Source: Haemophilus parainfluenzae (lineage in GTDB: Bacteria; Pseudomonadota; Gammaproteobacteria; Enterobacterales; Pasteurellaceae). Taken from it: a DNA stretch of 64,000 nucleotides. The stretch lies in assembly GCF_900450995.1 (NCBI RefSeq), contig NZ_UGHY01000002.1:384501-448500 (forward strand), read 5' to 3'. The notes under the pieces were generated by a model, which saw only the letters and a program-made list of their open reading frames with translations, had not been told where the DNA came from and searched no databases. Shown here piece by piece: positions 18,301 through 27,904 of the stretch; the first letter of the stretch is position 1, and each line of letters opens with the position of its first letter. The position numbers and the translations under genes are program-made.

Positions 18301-18628
18301 GGAATCCGCCCTTGCCCCAAGAACTTCGAATAATAGGATCAATCGCACCGCCATTACGTGCATCACCACTATAGACACCCGTAATACCACTTAATAAATC
18401 AGATACAGATTGAGAATGATAAGTTTCAATTTCTTTTTTGCTTTTATATTCAGTGACATTGTTTTTACTATAAACCTCATCTTTACCCGCTAATATCTTA
18501 TTTTCTGCCGTTGTATTAACATTAATGGTTTCCAATTGATTTATTTCTTCCGCTAGGGCTACTAAAGGGGTTATCCCCATAAAAGAAAAAAGCAATAAAG
18601 TTGCGGTGGTGTAATTTTTTTGAGTCAT
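15353..18628 (-). pseudogene. Decayed TonB-dependent outer-membrane receptor
   Basis: One long receptor gene is broken four times. The start is the ATG at 18628, after AAGGAGG, with a signal peptide ending near ALAEE and a plug domain (TEYKSKKEIETYHSQSVSDL). A one-base deletion in the G run at 18315-18318 shifts the frame at the RSSWG / GQGRIPVLVDD junction. An in-frame TGA occurs at 16323-16325. One extra G near 16225 shifts the frame again (NEK / KAERKDHAWAP). An in-frame TAG occurs at 15554-15556. The barrel then reads on to a natural end (RRTIKFGVTATF, stop at 15353-15355). Two nonsense codons plus two indels argue for true decay rather than only base-calling error. A Fur box upstream suggests iron or heme uptake; the ligand is unknown. 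Confidence 0.88.
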
Positions 18629-18656
18629 CCATCTCAACCCTCCTTAATTTAATAAC

Positions 18657-18675
18657 GAAAATGATTATTATTATA
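18657..18675. promoter_or_regulatory. Fur box upstream of the TonB-receptor pseudogene
   Basis: On the minus strand TATAATAATAATCATTTTC matches the 19-bp Fur consensus (GATAATGATAATCATTATC) at 16 of 19 positions, counted by eye. It lies about 30 nt upstream of the start codon. The operator has outlived the gene. Confidence 0.75.
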
Positions 18676-18772
18676 TATTAATCATTAAAAAAACCTAGCG
18701 TATAGATTGGGTTTATATTAAAAAATGAGAACAAGATCACAATTTTAATTTTTATAGAATACTAAAAAATAA

Positions 18773-18806
18773 AAAGGCACAATGTCGTGAAACATTATGC
18801 CTTTAT
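18773..18806 (-). terminator. Terminator after the DUF2301 gene
   Basis: On the minus strand AAAGGCATAATGT pairs with ACATTGTGCCTTT (one G-T wobble) around a 7-nt loop, followed by TTATTTTTTA. It starts 13 nt past the stop. Confidence 0.75.
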
Positions 18807-18818
18807 CTATCAATCTTA

Positions 18819-19325
18819 TTAGATTTGGTACTTTGTCTTATCGCCAATATCAAAGTGCAATGGCATTCGCCATTTTTGAACCGCAAGAATCAATAATAAT
18901 CCGCCGACAATCAACGATAAAATTCGAGTAATCCACCCCCCTTCAAATACCCAAGCAAACCAAAGTGTGGCGACAAATGCTGGTTGTAAATTTAATAGCG
19001 GTACTCTAAAACAGAAATACTCTTTAAAACATAAACCGCCCAGTGTGACTAATGCACCACCTAACGCTAATTCATACCAACCTAAAAGCGCACATAAGAG
19101 TGCAAGCCACGTGGCAAATTGAAATGTTAAGCGGAAATGCTTTAAATAAATATGAAGCGATGATGCACAGCAAGTTGCTGCAATCAATACGGCAATTTGA
19201 GCCGGTTGAGGATACCATGTTAAAGCCAAGATGCTAAATGCCGCAATCACAAAGCCTGTGCGATAAATAATAACGGTGAGTTTATCCCAAACATCCATTG
19301 GAGATTGAATATGTGGATCAGCCAT
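18819..19325 (-). CDS. DUF2301 integral membrane protein
   Basis: A 168-residue protein with about six short membrane helices and a cytoplasmic-looking N-terminus (MADPHIQSPMDVWDKLTV). The central GLCFKEYFCFRVPLLNLQP motif fits DUF2301. Its function is unknown. It is flanked by its own terminator and by a uptake-signal terminator after mpl, so it is probably transcribed alone. Confidence 0.75.
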   Translation of the reverse strand: MADPHIQSPMDVWDKLTVIIYRTGFVIAAFSILALTWYPQPAQIAVLIAATCCASSLHIYLKHFRLTFQFATWLALLCALLGWYELALGGALVTLGGLCFKEYFCFRVPLLNLQPAFVATLWFAWVFEGGWITRILSLIVGGLLLILAVQKWRMPLHFDIGDKTKYQI

Positions 19326-19350
19326 GCTATTTCCTTATTTTTGATGATAA

Positions 19351-19390
19351 AAAGTGCGGTCAAAAACACTCTCATTTTTGACCGCACTTT
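19351..19390. terminator. Uptake-signal inverted pair acting as terminator after mpl
   Basis: AAAGTGCGGTCAAAAA (19351-19366) and TTTTTGACCGCACTTT (19375-19390) form a perfect 16-bp stem with an 8-nt loop, 9 nt past the mpl stop on the minus strand. It shows the common Haemophilus use of paired uptake signals as terminators. Confidence 0.85.
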
Positions 19391-19399
19391 ACATTGAGA

Positions 19400-20755
19400 T
19401 TATTTTAATCTATCTAAAATCTTTTGATGAATGCCACCAAAGCTACCGTTTGACATCACAAGAATCTGATCTGTTGGTTTCGCTTCAGCCACTATCATAT
19501 CCACTAATTTATCAATATTTCCTGTGTAATGTGCTGGTTGAATACATTGTCCCGCAATTTCAGCCACATCCCATGGAATATTATCTGGTTGTAGCATAAA
19601 CACCGCATCAGCTCGCCCAAGTGCTGGTGCAATTTCATCTTTATGCACGCCCATTTTCATGGTGTTTGAACGAGGCTCTAATACGGCAAGAATACGTACG
19701 CCACCACCTACTTTGTCACGCAACGCAGTAAGTGTCGCCAGAATTGCTTCTGGATGGTGAGCGAAGTCATCATAAACCGTAATACCATTGACTTCCCCCT
19801 TCACTTCTAAACGACGTTTTGCATTGATAAAGCTGCCCAATGCATGACATGCATCTTCAATTTTGACACCCGCATGGTAAGCCGCCGCAATCGCCATTAA
19901 AGCATTGTGCATATTGTGCTGTCCGACAATATTCCATTTCACTTCAGCCACTTTTTTACCGTGATGGAATACGGCAAATTCAGAACAATCATTAGTAATA
20001 CGTTCCGCAAACCATTCTTTATCTTTACCGATAAATTGCTGTTCTGACCAACATCCCATATTGAGGGTTTCTTTCACGCTCTGTTCATCTGCAAAAGAAA
20101 GAACGCGTCCTGTGGAAGGAATGGTTCTAATCATATGATGGAATTGACGTTGGATCGCATGAAGATCATCGAAGATATCAGCATGATCGAAGCTAATATT
20201 GTTAATGATCAAGGTTTTCGGATTGTAATGTACAAATTTAGAACGTTTATCAAAGAACGCCGTATCGTACTCATCCGCTTCAATCACAAAGAACTCACTT
20301 TCTCCTAAACGAGCAGAAGTACCAAAGTTGCCCGCAATTCCACCGATTAGGAAACCTGGTTTTAACTCATTTTGTTCTAAAATCCAAGTCAACATACCCG
20401 TTGTTGTGGTTTTACCATGTGTACCTGAAACCGCTAACACCCAACGATTACGCAATAAGTGGTCGTGTAACCATTGTGGACCTGATGTGTAAGGCAAGGC
20501 ATTATCCAAAACATATTCCACGCAAGGATTACCACGCTTCATTGCATTCCCGACAATCACCATATCTGGCGCAGGCTGAAGTTGAGCTACATCATAATTG
20601 GGAATAATTTCAATGCCCTGCTCTTGTAAAAAAGTGCTCATCGGTGGGTAAACATTGGTATCGGAACCCGTTACTTTATAGCCCATTTGTTTGGCAATCA
20701 TCGCAACGCCGCCCATAAAGGTACCACAGATGCCTAAAATATGAATATGTTTCAT
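19400..20755 (-). CDS. mpl: UDP-N-acetylmuramate:L-Ala-gamma-D-Glu-meso-DAP ligase (murein tripeptide recycling)
   Basis: Mpl joins recycled tripeptide to UDP-MurNAc in the cytosol. The 451-residue protein begins MKHIHILGICGTFMGG (UDP-binding Mur ligase N-domain) and has the ATP loop GTHGKTTTT at 111-119, EADEYDTAFFDKRSKF with the catalytic region, and YDDFAHHP in the C-domain. These details separate Mpl from MurC. The gene stands alone with terminators on both sides. Confidence 0.95.
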   Translation of the reverse strand: MKHIHILGICGTFMGGVAMIAKQMGYKVTGSDTNVYPPMSTFLQEQGIEIIPNYDVAQLQPAPDMVIVGNAMKRGNPCVEYVLDNALPYTSGPQWLHDHLLRNRWVLAVSGTHGKTTTTGMLTWILEQNELKPGFLIGGIAGNFGTSARLGESEFFVIEADEYDTAFFDKRSKFVHYNPKTLIINNISFDHADIFDDLHAIQRQFHHMIRTIPSTGRVLSFADEQSVKETLNMGCWSEQQFIGKDKEWFAERITNDCSEFAVFHHGKKVAEVKWNIVGQHNMHNALMAIAAAYHAGVKIEDACHALGSFINAKRRLEVKGEVNGITVYDDFAHHPEAILATLTALRDKVGGGVRILAVLEPRSNTMKMGVHKDEIAPALGRADAVFMLQPDNIPWDVAEIAGQCIQPAHYTGNIDKLVDMIVAEAKPTDQILVMSNGSFGGIHQKILDRLK

Positions 20756-20815
20756 TATTCTTCTCTAGTTGCTAAAAATGCTGACTATGATAAATCAACT
20801 CAAAGATTGAGTAAA

Positions 20816-20845
20816 TAAGGGCTGTTTACATAAACAGCCCCTTTA
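20816..20845 (-). terminator. Terminator after metC
   Basis: GGGCTGTTTA (20819-20828) and TAAACAGCCC (20831-20840) form the stem; on the minus strand the 3' side continues CTTATTTACT, so the T-run is imperfect. It is adjacent to the metC stop at 20846. Confidence 0.75.
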
Positions 20846-22036
20846 TTATTTGATTCGGTCAAAGCCCGCTTGAAGATCAGCTATTAATTCATCTGTGTCT
20901 TCAAATCCAATATGCACACGAATTAATGAACCCGTTAATTTACGCTCAATACCTGGGCGAATTTTTGTAATTTCTTCTGGTTGATTGCATAAAATAAGCG
21001 ATTCAAACCCACCCCAAGAATAAGCCATTGTGAAAAGATCAAAATGATCCATAAAGGCGGAAAGCTCTTCATCGTTTAAACGTTTATGTAATTCAAAAGA
21101 GAATAAACCGCTTGCGCCAGTAAAATCACGTTTAAAGTTTTCATGGCCTGGACAGCTTGGCAACTCAGGATGATACACTGCTTTAACTTGTGGTTGTTCA
21201 CTTAACCATTTGGCCACTTTTAAACTGCTTTCATGATGTTGTTTTAATCGCACACCTAAGGTACGAATACCGCGTGCTGTTGTATAAGCAGAATCCGCAT
21301 CAACCATTTGCCCCATTAAATAGGAATGTTCGCGCAATTTATCCCAAGTACGTGCATTAGCCACCGCAGTACCAATCATAATATCAGAATGCCCCACTAA
21401 ATATTTCGTTCCTGCTTGAATAGAGATATCAATACCATGTTCTAATGCTTTAAATAATACGCCTGCCGCCCATGTATTATCGATCATAATGACAATTTCA
21501 GGACTCACGGCTCGAACGGCTTTAACAATCGCAGGAATATCTGGCACTTCCATTGTTAAAGAACTTGGTGACTCTAAAAATAAGACTTTCGTATTTGACT
21601 GCACAAGTTTCGCAATCTCTGTGCCTATCATTGGATCATAATAGGTCGTATCAATATGCATTTTTTTCAAAATCACATTGCAAAAATCTTGTGTCGGCTC
21701 ATACGCCGCTCCTGTCATTAAAACGTGATCGCCCGTTTCTACAAATGATAAAATAGCGTTTGTTACCGCTGCAGCACCACAGGGATAAAGATAACAACCT
21801 GCCCCGCCTTCCATTTCACACATTAAATCTTGAAGTGCAAAGTGCGTTAACGTGCCACGACGACCGTAGAAAAGCTCTCCCTTGTAACGATTTTTTGTGC
21901 AATGTTTTTTATCCGCAATGGTCTCAAATACTAAAGAAGATGCGCGTTGAACCACGGGGTTAACAGAACCTTGAGTAAAACGTTTTTTACGTCCTGCATG
22001 AACCAATGTGGTCGATAAAGTATGATGTTCTGACAT
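20846..22036 (-). CDS. metC: Cystathionine beta-lyase
   Basis: MetC cleaves cystathionine to homocysteine, pyruvate and ammonia in methionine synthesis. I take the ATG at 22036 ([15 protein letters not shown]), with AGGTGA just upstream, over the GTG three codons earlier. PLP-enzyme marks: [24 protein letters not shown] and the Schiff-base lysine in [14 protein letters not shown]. The predicted length of 396 residues is typical. [23 protein letters not shown] context separates it from MetB. I saw no convincing MetJ box upstream. Confidence 0.93.
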   Translation of the reverse strand: MSEHHTLSTTLVHAGRKKRFTQGSVNPVVQRASSLVFETIADKKHCTKNRYKGELFYGRRGTLTHFALQDLMCEMEGGAGCYLYPCGAAAVTNAILSFVETGDHVLMTGAAYEPTQDFCNVILKKMHIDTTYYDPMIGTEIAKLVQSNTKVLFLESPSSLTMEVPDIPAIVKAVRAVSPEIVIMIDNTWAAGVLFKALEHGIDISIQAGTKYLVGHSDIMIGTAVANARTWDKLREHSYLMGQMVDADSAYTTARGIRTLGVRLKQHHESSLKVAKWLSEQPQVKAVYHPELPSCPGHENFKRDFTGASGLFSFELHKRLNDEELSAFMDHFDLFTMAYSWGGFESLILCNQPEEITKIRPGIERKLTGSLIRVHIGFEDTDELIADLQAGFDRIK

Positions 22037-22170
22037 ATATTTCACCTATAACTTAGACAATATTAATTAATTCAATAGATAAAAACAGCTGTTAAAGTGC
22101 GGTTAATTTTTTTAAAATACTACCCGCATTTTGCATCCGCAAAATTTTTATTAACATTCATATAGGAATT

Positions 22171-22779
22171 ATGACTATGGTATTAGTAACTCGTCAAGCT
22201 CCAGATTTTACTTCCTCTGCAGTTTTAGGCAATGGTGAAATCGTTGATAACTTCAATTTCAAAAAACACATCGAAGGTAAAGCAGCGGTATTATTCTTCT
22301 ACCCATTAGACTTCACTTTCGTTTGCCCATCTGAGTTAATCGCATTCGACCACCGTTATGAAGAATTCAAAAAACGTGGTGTTGAAGTTGTTGGTGTATC
22401 TATTGACTCTCAATTCACTCACAACGCATGGCGTAATACCCCAACTGAAAACGGCGGTATCGGTGCAGTTAAATATGCATTAGCAGCTGACGTTAAACAC
22501 GAAATCGCTCAAGCATACGGTATTGAACATCCAGAAGCTGGCGTTGCATTACGTGCATCATTCTTAATTGACAAAAATGGGGTTGTTCGCCACCAAGTGG
22601 TTAATGACTTACCATTAGGTCGTAACATCGATGAAATGTTACGTATGGTTGATGCGTTACAATTCCATGAAGAACACGGTGAAGTTTGCCCTGCTCAATG
22701 GGAAAAAGGCAAAGAAGGTATGAAAGACAACCCAGAAGGCGTTGCTAAATACTTGAAACAAAACGCTGACAAACTTTAA
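22171..22779 (+). CDS. Typical 2-Cys peroxiredoxin (AhpC/TSA family, PrxC type)
   Basis: Reduces H2O2 and organic peroxides in the cytosol. The peroxidatic Cys is in DFTFVCPSE (C52 counted from the first Met) and the resolving Cys in HGEVCPAQW (C173), with the YF-type C-terminal tail replaced by KQNADKL. Codon use is strongly biased to the preferred set, as expected for a highly expressed gene. Two ATGs are possible (22171 or 22177); AGGA lies close to the first. No ahpF or thioredoxin reductase gene is adjacent. Confidence 0.92.
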   Translation: MTMVLVTRQAPDFTSSAVLGNGEIVDNFNFKKHIEGKAAVLFFYPLDFTFVCPSELIAFDHRYEEFKKRGVEVVGVSIDSQFTHNAWRNTPTENGGIGAVKYALAADVKHEIAQAYGIEHPEAGVALRASFLIDKNGVVRHQVVNDLPLGRNIDEMLRMVDALQFHEEHGEVCPAQWEKGKEGMKDNPEGVAKYLKQNADKL

Positions 22780-22787
22780 TTTTTAAG

Positions 22788-22814
22788 AAAAAGCCACTTA
22801 ATGTGGCTTTTTTT
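22788..22814 (+). terminator. Terminator after the peroxiredoxin gene
   Basis: AAAAAGCCAC (22788-22797) and GTGGCTTTTT (22803-22812) with a 5-nt loop and a following T-run. Confidence 0.9.
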
Positions 22815-22869
22815 ATTTTTGTAGATCCTTTAGAATGAACGTATCTTTAACCAAAGTGCGGTTATTTTT

Positions 22870-23427
22870 ATGAAATATAATATTCCTATTTTCCTGACGA
22901 TTCTCCGAGTGATTTTAATTCCATTCTTCGTCGTAGCATTTTATTTGCCTATCCCTTCTGCTCCTTTTATTACAACGCTCATTTTCTTTATTGCTGGTGT
23001 CACCGACTGGTTTGATGGCTATCTCGCTCGAAAATTAAAACAAACAACTCGTTTCGGTGCTTTCCTTGATCCTGTAGCTGATAAAGTGATGGTTATTACC
23101 GCACTTGTATTAATTGTGGAATATCAACATTCTTTCTGGATTACCATTCCTGCCATTATTATGATTTCACGTGAAATCATTATCTCTGCTTTACGCGAAT
23201 GGATGGCTGAATTAGGTGAACGTAATAAAGTGGCCGTTTCATGGCTAGGAAAAGTGAAAACGACATCTCAAATGCTAGCCTTAGGTGGATTACTCTGGCG
23301 ATATAATGTGTATATGGAAACGCTAGCAATTGTATTGCTCTATTTAGCTGCGATTTTAACGGTTTGGTCAATGCTCCAATACTTAAAAGCAGCAAAAGGC
23401 AGCTTGTTAGATAACATTAAATTATAG
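22870..23427 (+). CDS. pgsA: CDP-diacylglycerol--glycerol-3-phosphate 3-phosphatidyltransferase
   Basis: PgsA makes phosphatidylglycerophosphate, the first step to phosphatidylglycerol and cardiolipin, in the inner membrane. The 185-residue protein has the CDP-alcohol phosphotransferase motif D-G-x2-A-R-x8-G-x3-D-x3-D at residues 49-71 ([10 protein letters not shown], then [10 protein letters not shown]) and about four membrane helices. Length is typical. It stands upstream of the tRNA cluster. Confidence 0.95.
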   Translation: MKYNIPIFLTILRVILIPFFVVAFYLPIPSAPFITTLIFFIAGVTDWFDGYLARKLKQTTRFGAFLDPVADKVMVITALVLIVEYQHSFWITIPAIIMISREIIISALREWMAELGERNKVAVSWLGKVKTTSQMLALGGLLWRYNVYMETLAIVLLYLAAILTVWSMLQYLKAAKGSLLDNIKL

Positions 23428-23446
23428 AATTGACTAAATTTTAAAT

Positions 23447-23480
23447 AAAAGGTGCGGTTATTTTAATCGTACCTTTTATT
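23447..23480 (+). terminator. Terminator after pgsA
   Basis: AAAAGGTGCGGTTA and TAATCGTACCTTTT pair with two mismatches or wobbles around a short loop, followed by ATTTTTG. The left arm is a decayed uptake signal (GGTGCGGTT). Confidence 0.65.
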
Positions 23481-23526
23481 TTTGAATTATTTTTAACCAA
23501 TTAAAAACTTTTTTTACGAATTTTAT

Positions 23527-23554
23527 TTGACACAATAAGATAAATCCGTAAAAT
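23527..23554 (+). promoter_or_regulatory. Promoter of the Gly-Leu-Lys tRNA operon
   Basis: TTGACA (23527-23532), a 16-nt spacer and TAAAAT (23549-23554), followed by a GC-rich discriminator (ACGCCCCG). This layout is typical of stringently controlled stable-RNA promoters. Confidence 0.8.
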
Positions 23555-23582
23555 ACGCCCCGTTGTTTGGCAACAAGCAAAC

Positions 23583-23658
<76 letters not shown>

Positions 23659-23662
23659 ATTT

Positions 23663-23749
23663 GCCCGAGTGGTGGAATCGGTAGACACAAGGGATTTAAA
23701 ATCCCTCGCCTTTCGAGGCGTGCCAGTTCAAGTCTGGCTTCGGGCACCA
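23663..23749 (+). tRNA. tRNA-Leu (TAA)
   Basis: An 87-nt class II tRNA with a long variable arm, acceptor GCCCGAG, anticodon loop TTTAAAA (anticodon TAA) and encoded CCA. Only 4 nt separate it from tRNA-Gly. Confidence 0.97.
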
Positions 23750-23768
23750 TTTCAAAAATGATACCAGT

Positions 23769-23844
23769 GGGTCGTTAGCTCAGTCGGTAGAGCAGCGGAC
23801 TTTTAATCCGTTGGTCGAAGGTTCGAATCCTTCACGACCCACCA
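23769..23844 (+). tRNA. tRNA-Lys (TTT)
   Basis: A 76-nt cloverleaf, acceptor GGGTCGT/ACGACCC, anticodon loop CTTTTAA (anticodon TTT), GTTCGAA T-loop and encoded CCA. Last of the cluster. Confidence 0.97.
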
Positions 23845-23854
23845 CTTTAAATCA

Positions 23855-23877
23855 GCACCTTAATTGGTGTTTTTTTA
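23855..23877 (+). terminator. Weak terminator after the tRNA cluster
   Basis: CACC and GGTG (about 23856-23869) close a small AT-containing hairpin followed by seven Ts. The T-run is strong and the stem short. Confidence 0.55.
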
Positions 23878-24065
23878 TGTCTAAAATTTAGGATAAAGAC
23901 TTTCCTACTCTCTTTTCTAAAAAACACATAAAAAATAAATATACTTTGAGCTATCCCTATACGTTTGGACAGATCATCAATTCACTTAAATTCAATGATA
24001 TTGAATAATGCTTACGCATCAGAATTTGTATCTCAATCAATTACTTGATTTACACAACTTTTGAG

Positions 24066-24077
24066 AGATAATCAACC
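24066..24077. repeat. Left copy of a 12-bp inverted repeat flanking the acyltransferase gene
   Basis: AGATAATCAACC here and its exact reverse complement GGTTGATTATCT at 26304-26315 bracket the acyltransferase gene. It may be chance in AT-rich DNA. Identity does not extend beyond 12 bp. Confidence 0.3.
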
Positions 24078-24090
24078 TTCGGCTGTTTTT

Positions 24091-25974
24091 TTACTCATAA
24101 AGCTGTTTCACCTGTTGAGGTGTCATCAGGCGCTGGTATTTGCTGAATTCTTTTGCCATATAGTAAGCACCAAAATTTGTTAAGTGATCTTGATCCCCAT
24201 ACAAGTATTTTCCTTCTGCTATAACGCTATCTTTTGGTAAATACTGTTGAGCATCTACCCAATAAACATTAGGAATATCTTTGACTAAATTGTGAATGAT
24301 TTTGTTGCTAGCATCAATATCGCCCATTCTACGAATAGGTTCCAAATACTTTTCAAGCCCATATTTTCCTAGTAAATACCCTCGAACGGGAGATCTACTA
24401 ATAGAGCTGTTATTTGCAAAGATATAAACAGGTTTTGATTTAGCGAGTAATTTTATAGTTTCAACAAAACGAGTTTTGAAGTTATCAATAAAGTAAGCCT
24501 GAGCGTTAAATCGGGGAACAGGTTGTCCTCCCATTCTTAAATCATAAAATCCAGAAATAAAAATAGCTTTGTATTTAGGTGAATTAATCTCATCAAGTAC
24601 CCCTTGACACTCAGGTGTTATTCTATTGTTTTTATCCACTAAAACAAAACAATCTTTACCTTCAGTTATGCTTAAAATAGTCGACTTCCATCCTTCTTGC
24701 TTACCAAGATATTTTAAAAAATAAGTAAGATGACCAGCATGAGAATCCCCTATTGTTAAAACTGTAGTTGGGAAGTTATTCTCTAAATTAACAGATAAAA
24801 CATCTTGTTCAATATGTTCTTTTTCTTTTCTAATCTGTTTTCTTTCATAAGTGTTATAACCAATAATAAAAAAAGATGGAATTAGATAAAGATAGATAAA
24901 TGCCTGTTTAAAGTTTAATTTTGATTTTCTTATAGGTTGCTCAATTAAATAATAACTTGTGATAGAAAAAACAATAGTTAATATAACAACAATTAAAACT
25001 GCAATGCCTTCAATCTGCTTGCTGCCAGTAATGTAATAAGCGAGCGCAATAAAAATCCAATGATATAAATAGAGTGAATAAGAAATTTTTCCAATAAACA
25101 CCATCACTTTATTAGATAAACATAATTTAATAATGTTATTTTGTAATGAGGTATGAATAATTAATGCTGTAAAAATACAAGGGAGAATTAAAGTAACTCC
25201 CGGAATATATGCAATATCATTATTCATTAAAAATAAACAGGAAAATAATAGTAATGTACTTAAAACAGCCAGAATATTACTTGCTAGCTTACTCAATTGA
25301 ATGTTATTTGAAAAATTATGATAAATGGCTAGTAATGAACCTACAAGTAATTCTGGAAATCTTAGGTTAGATAGATAATAAATATTAGGTTGATGAAATA
25401 CCTCTTTGTAAACATTAGCTGGAATAAAAGAGGTGGCAAGTAAAATAAAAAAAAAAACTAGCGTTATAGCAAATAATGCTTTAATTTCTCTAAATTTTTT
25501 ATAAGCTAAAATTAGGATTAGTGGAAAAATAAGATAGTATTGCTCTTCTACAGCTAATGACCAAATATGTAGTACAGGGTTTTCATTTGCACTTAAGTCA
25601 AAATAACCTTGTGTTAAACCTAAATAGAAATTAGATAAGAAAATAGTGGCTAATTCTATTGTTTTTCTTAATTGGTTAAAATCATTATAAATAAAAATAG
25701 CAGATGCAATGAAAGACACTAATGCGATCACTGTAATAAAAGCAGGATAAATTCGTTTAATTCGTCGAGTATAAAATTGCTTAAATGAAAAAGAATTCTG
25801 TTGAATTTCTGTGATAATAATACCAGTAATCAGAAAACCAGAAATAACAAAGAAAATATCCACCCCAAGAAAACCACCTGGTAACCAGTTTTCATTAAGA
25901 TGATAGATAATGACAGAAATAACCGCAATCGCTCGTAACCCATCAATTTCTGGGCGATATTTAATAGATGACAT
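24091..25974 (-). CDS. Membrane acyltransferase (AT3) fused to an SGNH domain, OafA/OatA type
   Basis: Probably O-acetylates a surface sugar such as lipooligosaccharide. Residues 1-350 are an acyltransferase-3 domain with about ten helices, beginning [21 protein letters not shown] with the family R-x10-H pattern, then [16 protein letters not shown]. Residues from about 400 are a periplasmic SGNH hydrolase-like domain with [10 protein letters not shown] and the D-x-x-H box [13 protein letters not shown]. The 627-residue length fits AT3-SGNH proteins. The gene is more AT-rich than its neighbours, stands alone, and abuts a tRNA cluster, so recent acquisition is likely. Acceptor sugar unknown. 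Confidence 0.85.
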   Translation of the reverse strand: MSSIKYRPEIDGLRAIAVISVIIYHLNENWLPGGFLGVDIFFVISGFLITGIIITEIQQNSFSFKQFYTRRIKRIYPAFITVIALVSFIASAIFIYNDFNQLRKTIELATIFLSNFYLGLTQGYFDLSANENPVLHIWSLAVEEQYYLIFPLILILAYKKFREIKALFAITLVFFFILLATSFIPANVYKEVFHQPNIYYLSNLRFPELLVGSLLAIYHNFSNNIQLSKLASNILAVLSTLLLFSCLFLMNNDIAYIPGVTLILPCIFTALIIHTSLQNNIIKLCLSNKVMVFIGKISYSLYLYHWIFIALAYYITGSKQIEGIAVLIVVILTIVFSITSYYLIEQPIRKSKLNFKQAFIYLYLIPSFFIIGYNTYERKQIRKEKEHIEQDVLSVNLENNFPTTVLTIGDSHAGHLTYFLKYLGKQEGWKSTILSITEGKDCFVLVDKNNRITPECQGVLDEINSPKYKAIFISGFYDLRMGGQPVPRFNAQAYFIDNFKTRFVETIKLLAKSKPVYIFANNSSISRSPVRGYLLGKYGLEKYLEPIRRMGDIDASNKIIHNLVKDIPNVYWVDAQQYLPKDSVIAEGKYLYGDQDHLTNFGAYYMAKEFSKYQRLMTPQQVKQLYE

Positions 25975-26329
25975 AATATTTCACTTAACCAATATATTAA
26001 TATAAACAATTACTTAGAAAAACCATCTCATAAATTTATAACCGTTTATAGATTGACTTAACTACAGATATCCACATTGTACAGTTTTCGAAATCTGTTT
26101 AGATACGTTTTAACTATGCAACCAAAGATGCATAAGCAGGAATAGAAAGATTATTTGCCAATTCACGGGTGACAATATCTCACACCAAATATATTAAATA
26201 ACTTGATACTTAAAAAGTTATCTAATATGTTTGCCCATAAAAATCTTCGATTTAATCTGCTAATCAAAGTCTCCAATTTCTAGGGCAAAGGTTATCTTCA
26301 TTCGGTTGATTATCTATATTCTTAAATGA
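25975..26329. other. 355-nt AT-rich gap without recognisable gene
   Basis: Both strands show only short ORFs, no tRNA, no clear terminator with T-run and no uptake signal. The only structure noted is the right copy of the 12-bp repeat (26304-26315). The promoter of the acyltransferase gene must lie in its left part. Confidence 0.6.
26304..26315. repeat. Right copy of the 12-bp inverted repeat flanking the acyltransferase gene
   Basis: GGTTGATTATCT, exact reverse complement of 24066-24077. See the left copy. Confidence 0.3.
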
Positions 26330-27754
26330 TTATCCGTGATAACGTCCTACGCCTAATTCATCTTCTTTACGAGTACGGTTCATGACTTCTTGTGGTGATT
26401 GTGCAATACGTAATCCCATTTGATCTTCAGTACGCACGACATCGCCACGTAGAGAGTTAGTATAAACATCGGTAATCTTGATATCGACAAACTTACCAAT
26501 CATATCTGGTGAGCCTTGGAAATTCACAATACGGTTGTTTTCAGTACGTCCTGTTAATTCCATAATATCTTTCTTAGATGGACCTTCCACCAACACGCGT
26601 TGCTCTGTGCCAAGCATACGGCGGCTATATTGTGCCGCTTGTTGGTTGATGCGCTCTTGTAAAAGATAGAGACGTTGTTTCTTCTCTTCTTCGGTTACAT
26701 CATCTGGCATATCTGCCGCAGGTGTACCTGGACGCGCGGAATAGATAAAGCTAAAGCTCATATCAAAATTCACTTGTGCGATTAGGTTCATTGTTTGTTC
26801 AAACTCTTCATTGGTTTCACCTGGGAAACCCACAATGAAATCTGAGCTGATTTGAATATTTGGACGCACAGCACGTAATTTACGAATGATCGATTTATAT
26901 TCTAACGCGGTATGACCACGTTTCATCATGGTTAAAATACGATCTGAACCAGCTTGTACCGGTAAGTGTACGAAGTCCACCAACTCAGGCGTATCGCGAT
27001 ACACGTCAATAATATCATCAGTAAATTCAATTGGGTGGCTGGTGGTAAAACGTAAACGGTCGATACCGTCAATAGACGCTACTAAACGCAATAATTCCGA
27101 AAATGTACAGATACCACCATCAAATGTCGGGCCACGATATGCGTTTACGTTTTGGCCTAATAAATTGATTTCACGTACACCTTGATCGGCTAACTGCGCA
27201 ATTTCAAATAATACATCATCAACAGGACGGCTCACTTCTTCACCACGGGTATAAGGCACCACGCAGTAAGTACAATATTTATTACAGCCTTCCATAATAG
27301 ACACAAACGCAGTTGGACCTTCTGCGCGAGGCTCTGGCAAGCGATCAAATTTTTCAATTTCAGGGAAACTTACATCCACCACCGAACTTTTACCGCCACG
27401 AATTTGGTTAATCATTTCTGGTAAGCGATGTAAAGTTTGCGGACCAAATACGATATCCACATAAGGTGCACGATGACGAATATGCTCACCTTCTTGTGAA
27501 GCTACACAACCGCCCACACCAATCACTAAGTTTGGATTTTGTTTTTTTAATTCTTTCCAACGCCCTAATTGGTGGAACACTTTTTCTTGTGCTTTTTCAC
27601 GGATAGAACAGGTGTTAAGAAGTAACACATCGGCTTCTTCTGGAATATCAGTTAATTCTAAACCATGCGTATTTAAGAGAAGATCGGCCATTTTTGATGA
27701 ATCGTATTCATTCATCTGACAGCCCCATGTTTTAATATGTAATTTTTGCGTCAT
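26330..27754 (-). CDS. miaB: tRNA-2-methylthio-N6-dimethylallyladenosine synthase
   Basis: MiaB is a radical-SAM methylthiotransferase acting at A37 of tRNAs. The 474-residue protein has the three N-terminal cluster cysteines (C12, C49, C83), the radical-SAM motif CNKYCTYC (C157, C161, C164) and a C-terminal TRAM domain. Length and order match the family. The start [20 protein letters not shown] is the family start. Confidence 0.97.
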   Translation of the reverse strand: MTQKLHIKTWGCQMNEYDSSKMADLLLNTHGLELTDIPEEADVLLLNTCSIREKAQEKVFHQLGRWKELKKQNPNLVIGVGGCVASQEGEHIRHRAPYVDIVFGPQTLHRLPEMINQIRGGKSSVVDVSFPEIEKFDRLPEPRAEGPTAFVSIMEGCNKYCTYCVVPYTRGEEVSRPVDDVLFEIAQLADQGVREINLLGQNVNAYRGPTFDGGICTFSELLRLVASIDGIDRLRFTTSHPIEFTDDIIDVYRDTPELVDFVHLPVQAGSDRILTMMKRGHTALEYKSIIRKLRAVRPNIQISSDFIVGFPGETNEEFEQTMNLIAQVNFDMSFSFIYSARPGTPAADMPDDVTEEEKKQRLYLLQERINQQAAQYSRRMLGTEQRVLVEGPSKKDIMELTGRTENNRIVNFQGSPDMIGKFVDIKITDVYTNSLRGDVVRTEDQMGLRIAQSPQEVMNRTRKEDELGVGRYHG

Positions 27755-27863
27755 TTTGCTTAAAAATAAAGATTAGTTAAAAGATAAAATCGGTCGGCTA
27801 TTGTACAGAGTTGTGGGAATTCTGGCTAGTGTAAAATGGACTTTTACCCATTTCGGTATAGAA

Positions 27864-27902
27864 AAAGTGCGGTTAAAATCACCTGAATTTTAACCGCACT
27901 TT
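27864..27902. terminator. Uptake-signal inverted pair acting as terminator after cpdA
   Basis: AAAGTGCGGTTAAAAT (27864-27879) and ATTTTAACCGCACTTT (27887-27902) make a perfect 16-bp stem with a 7-nt loop, 2 nt from the cpdA stop. Confidence 0.85.
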
Positions 27903-27904
27903 GT

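Noticed and set aside
22037..22170. MetJ operator upstream of metC
   Set aside because: No tandem AGACGTCT-like 8-mers could be aligned; only isolated weak matches such as AGACAATA.
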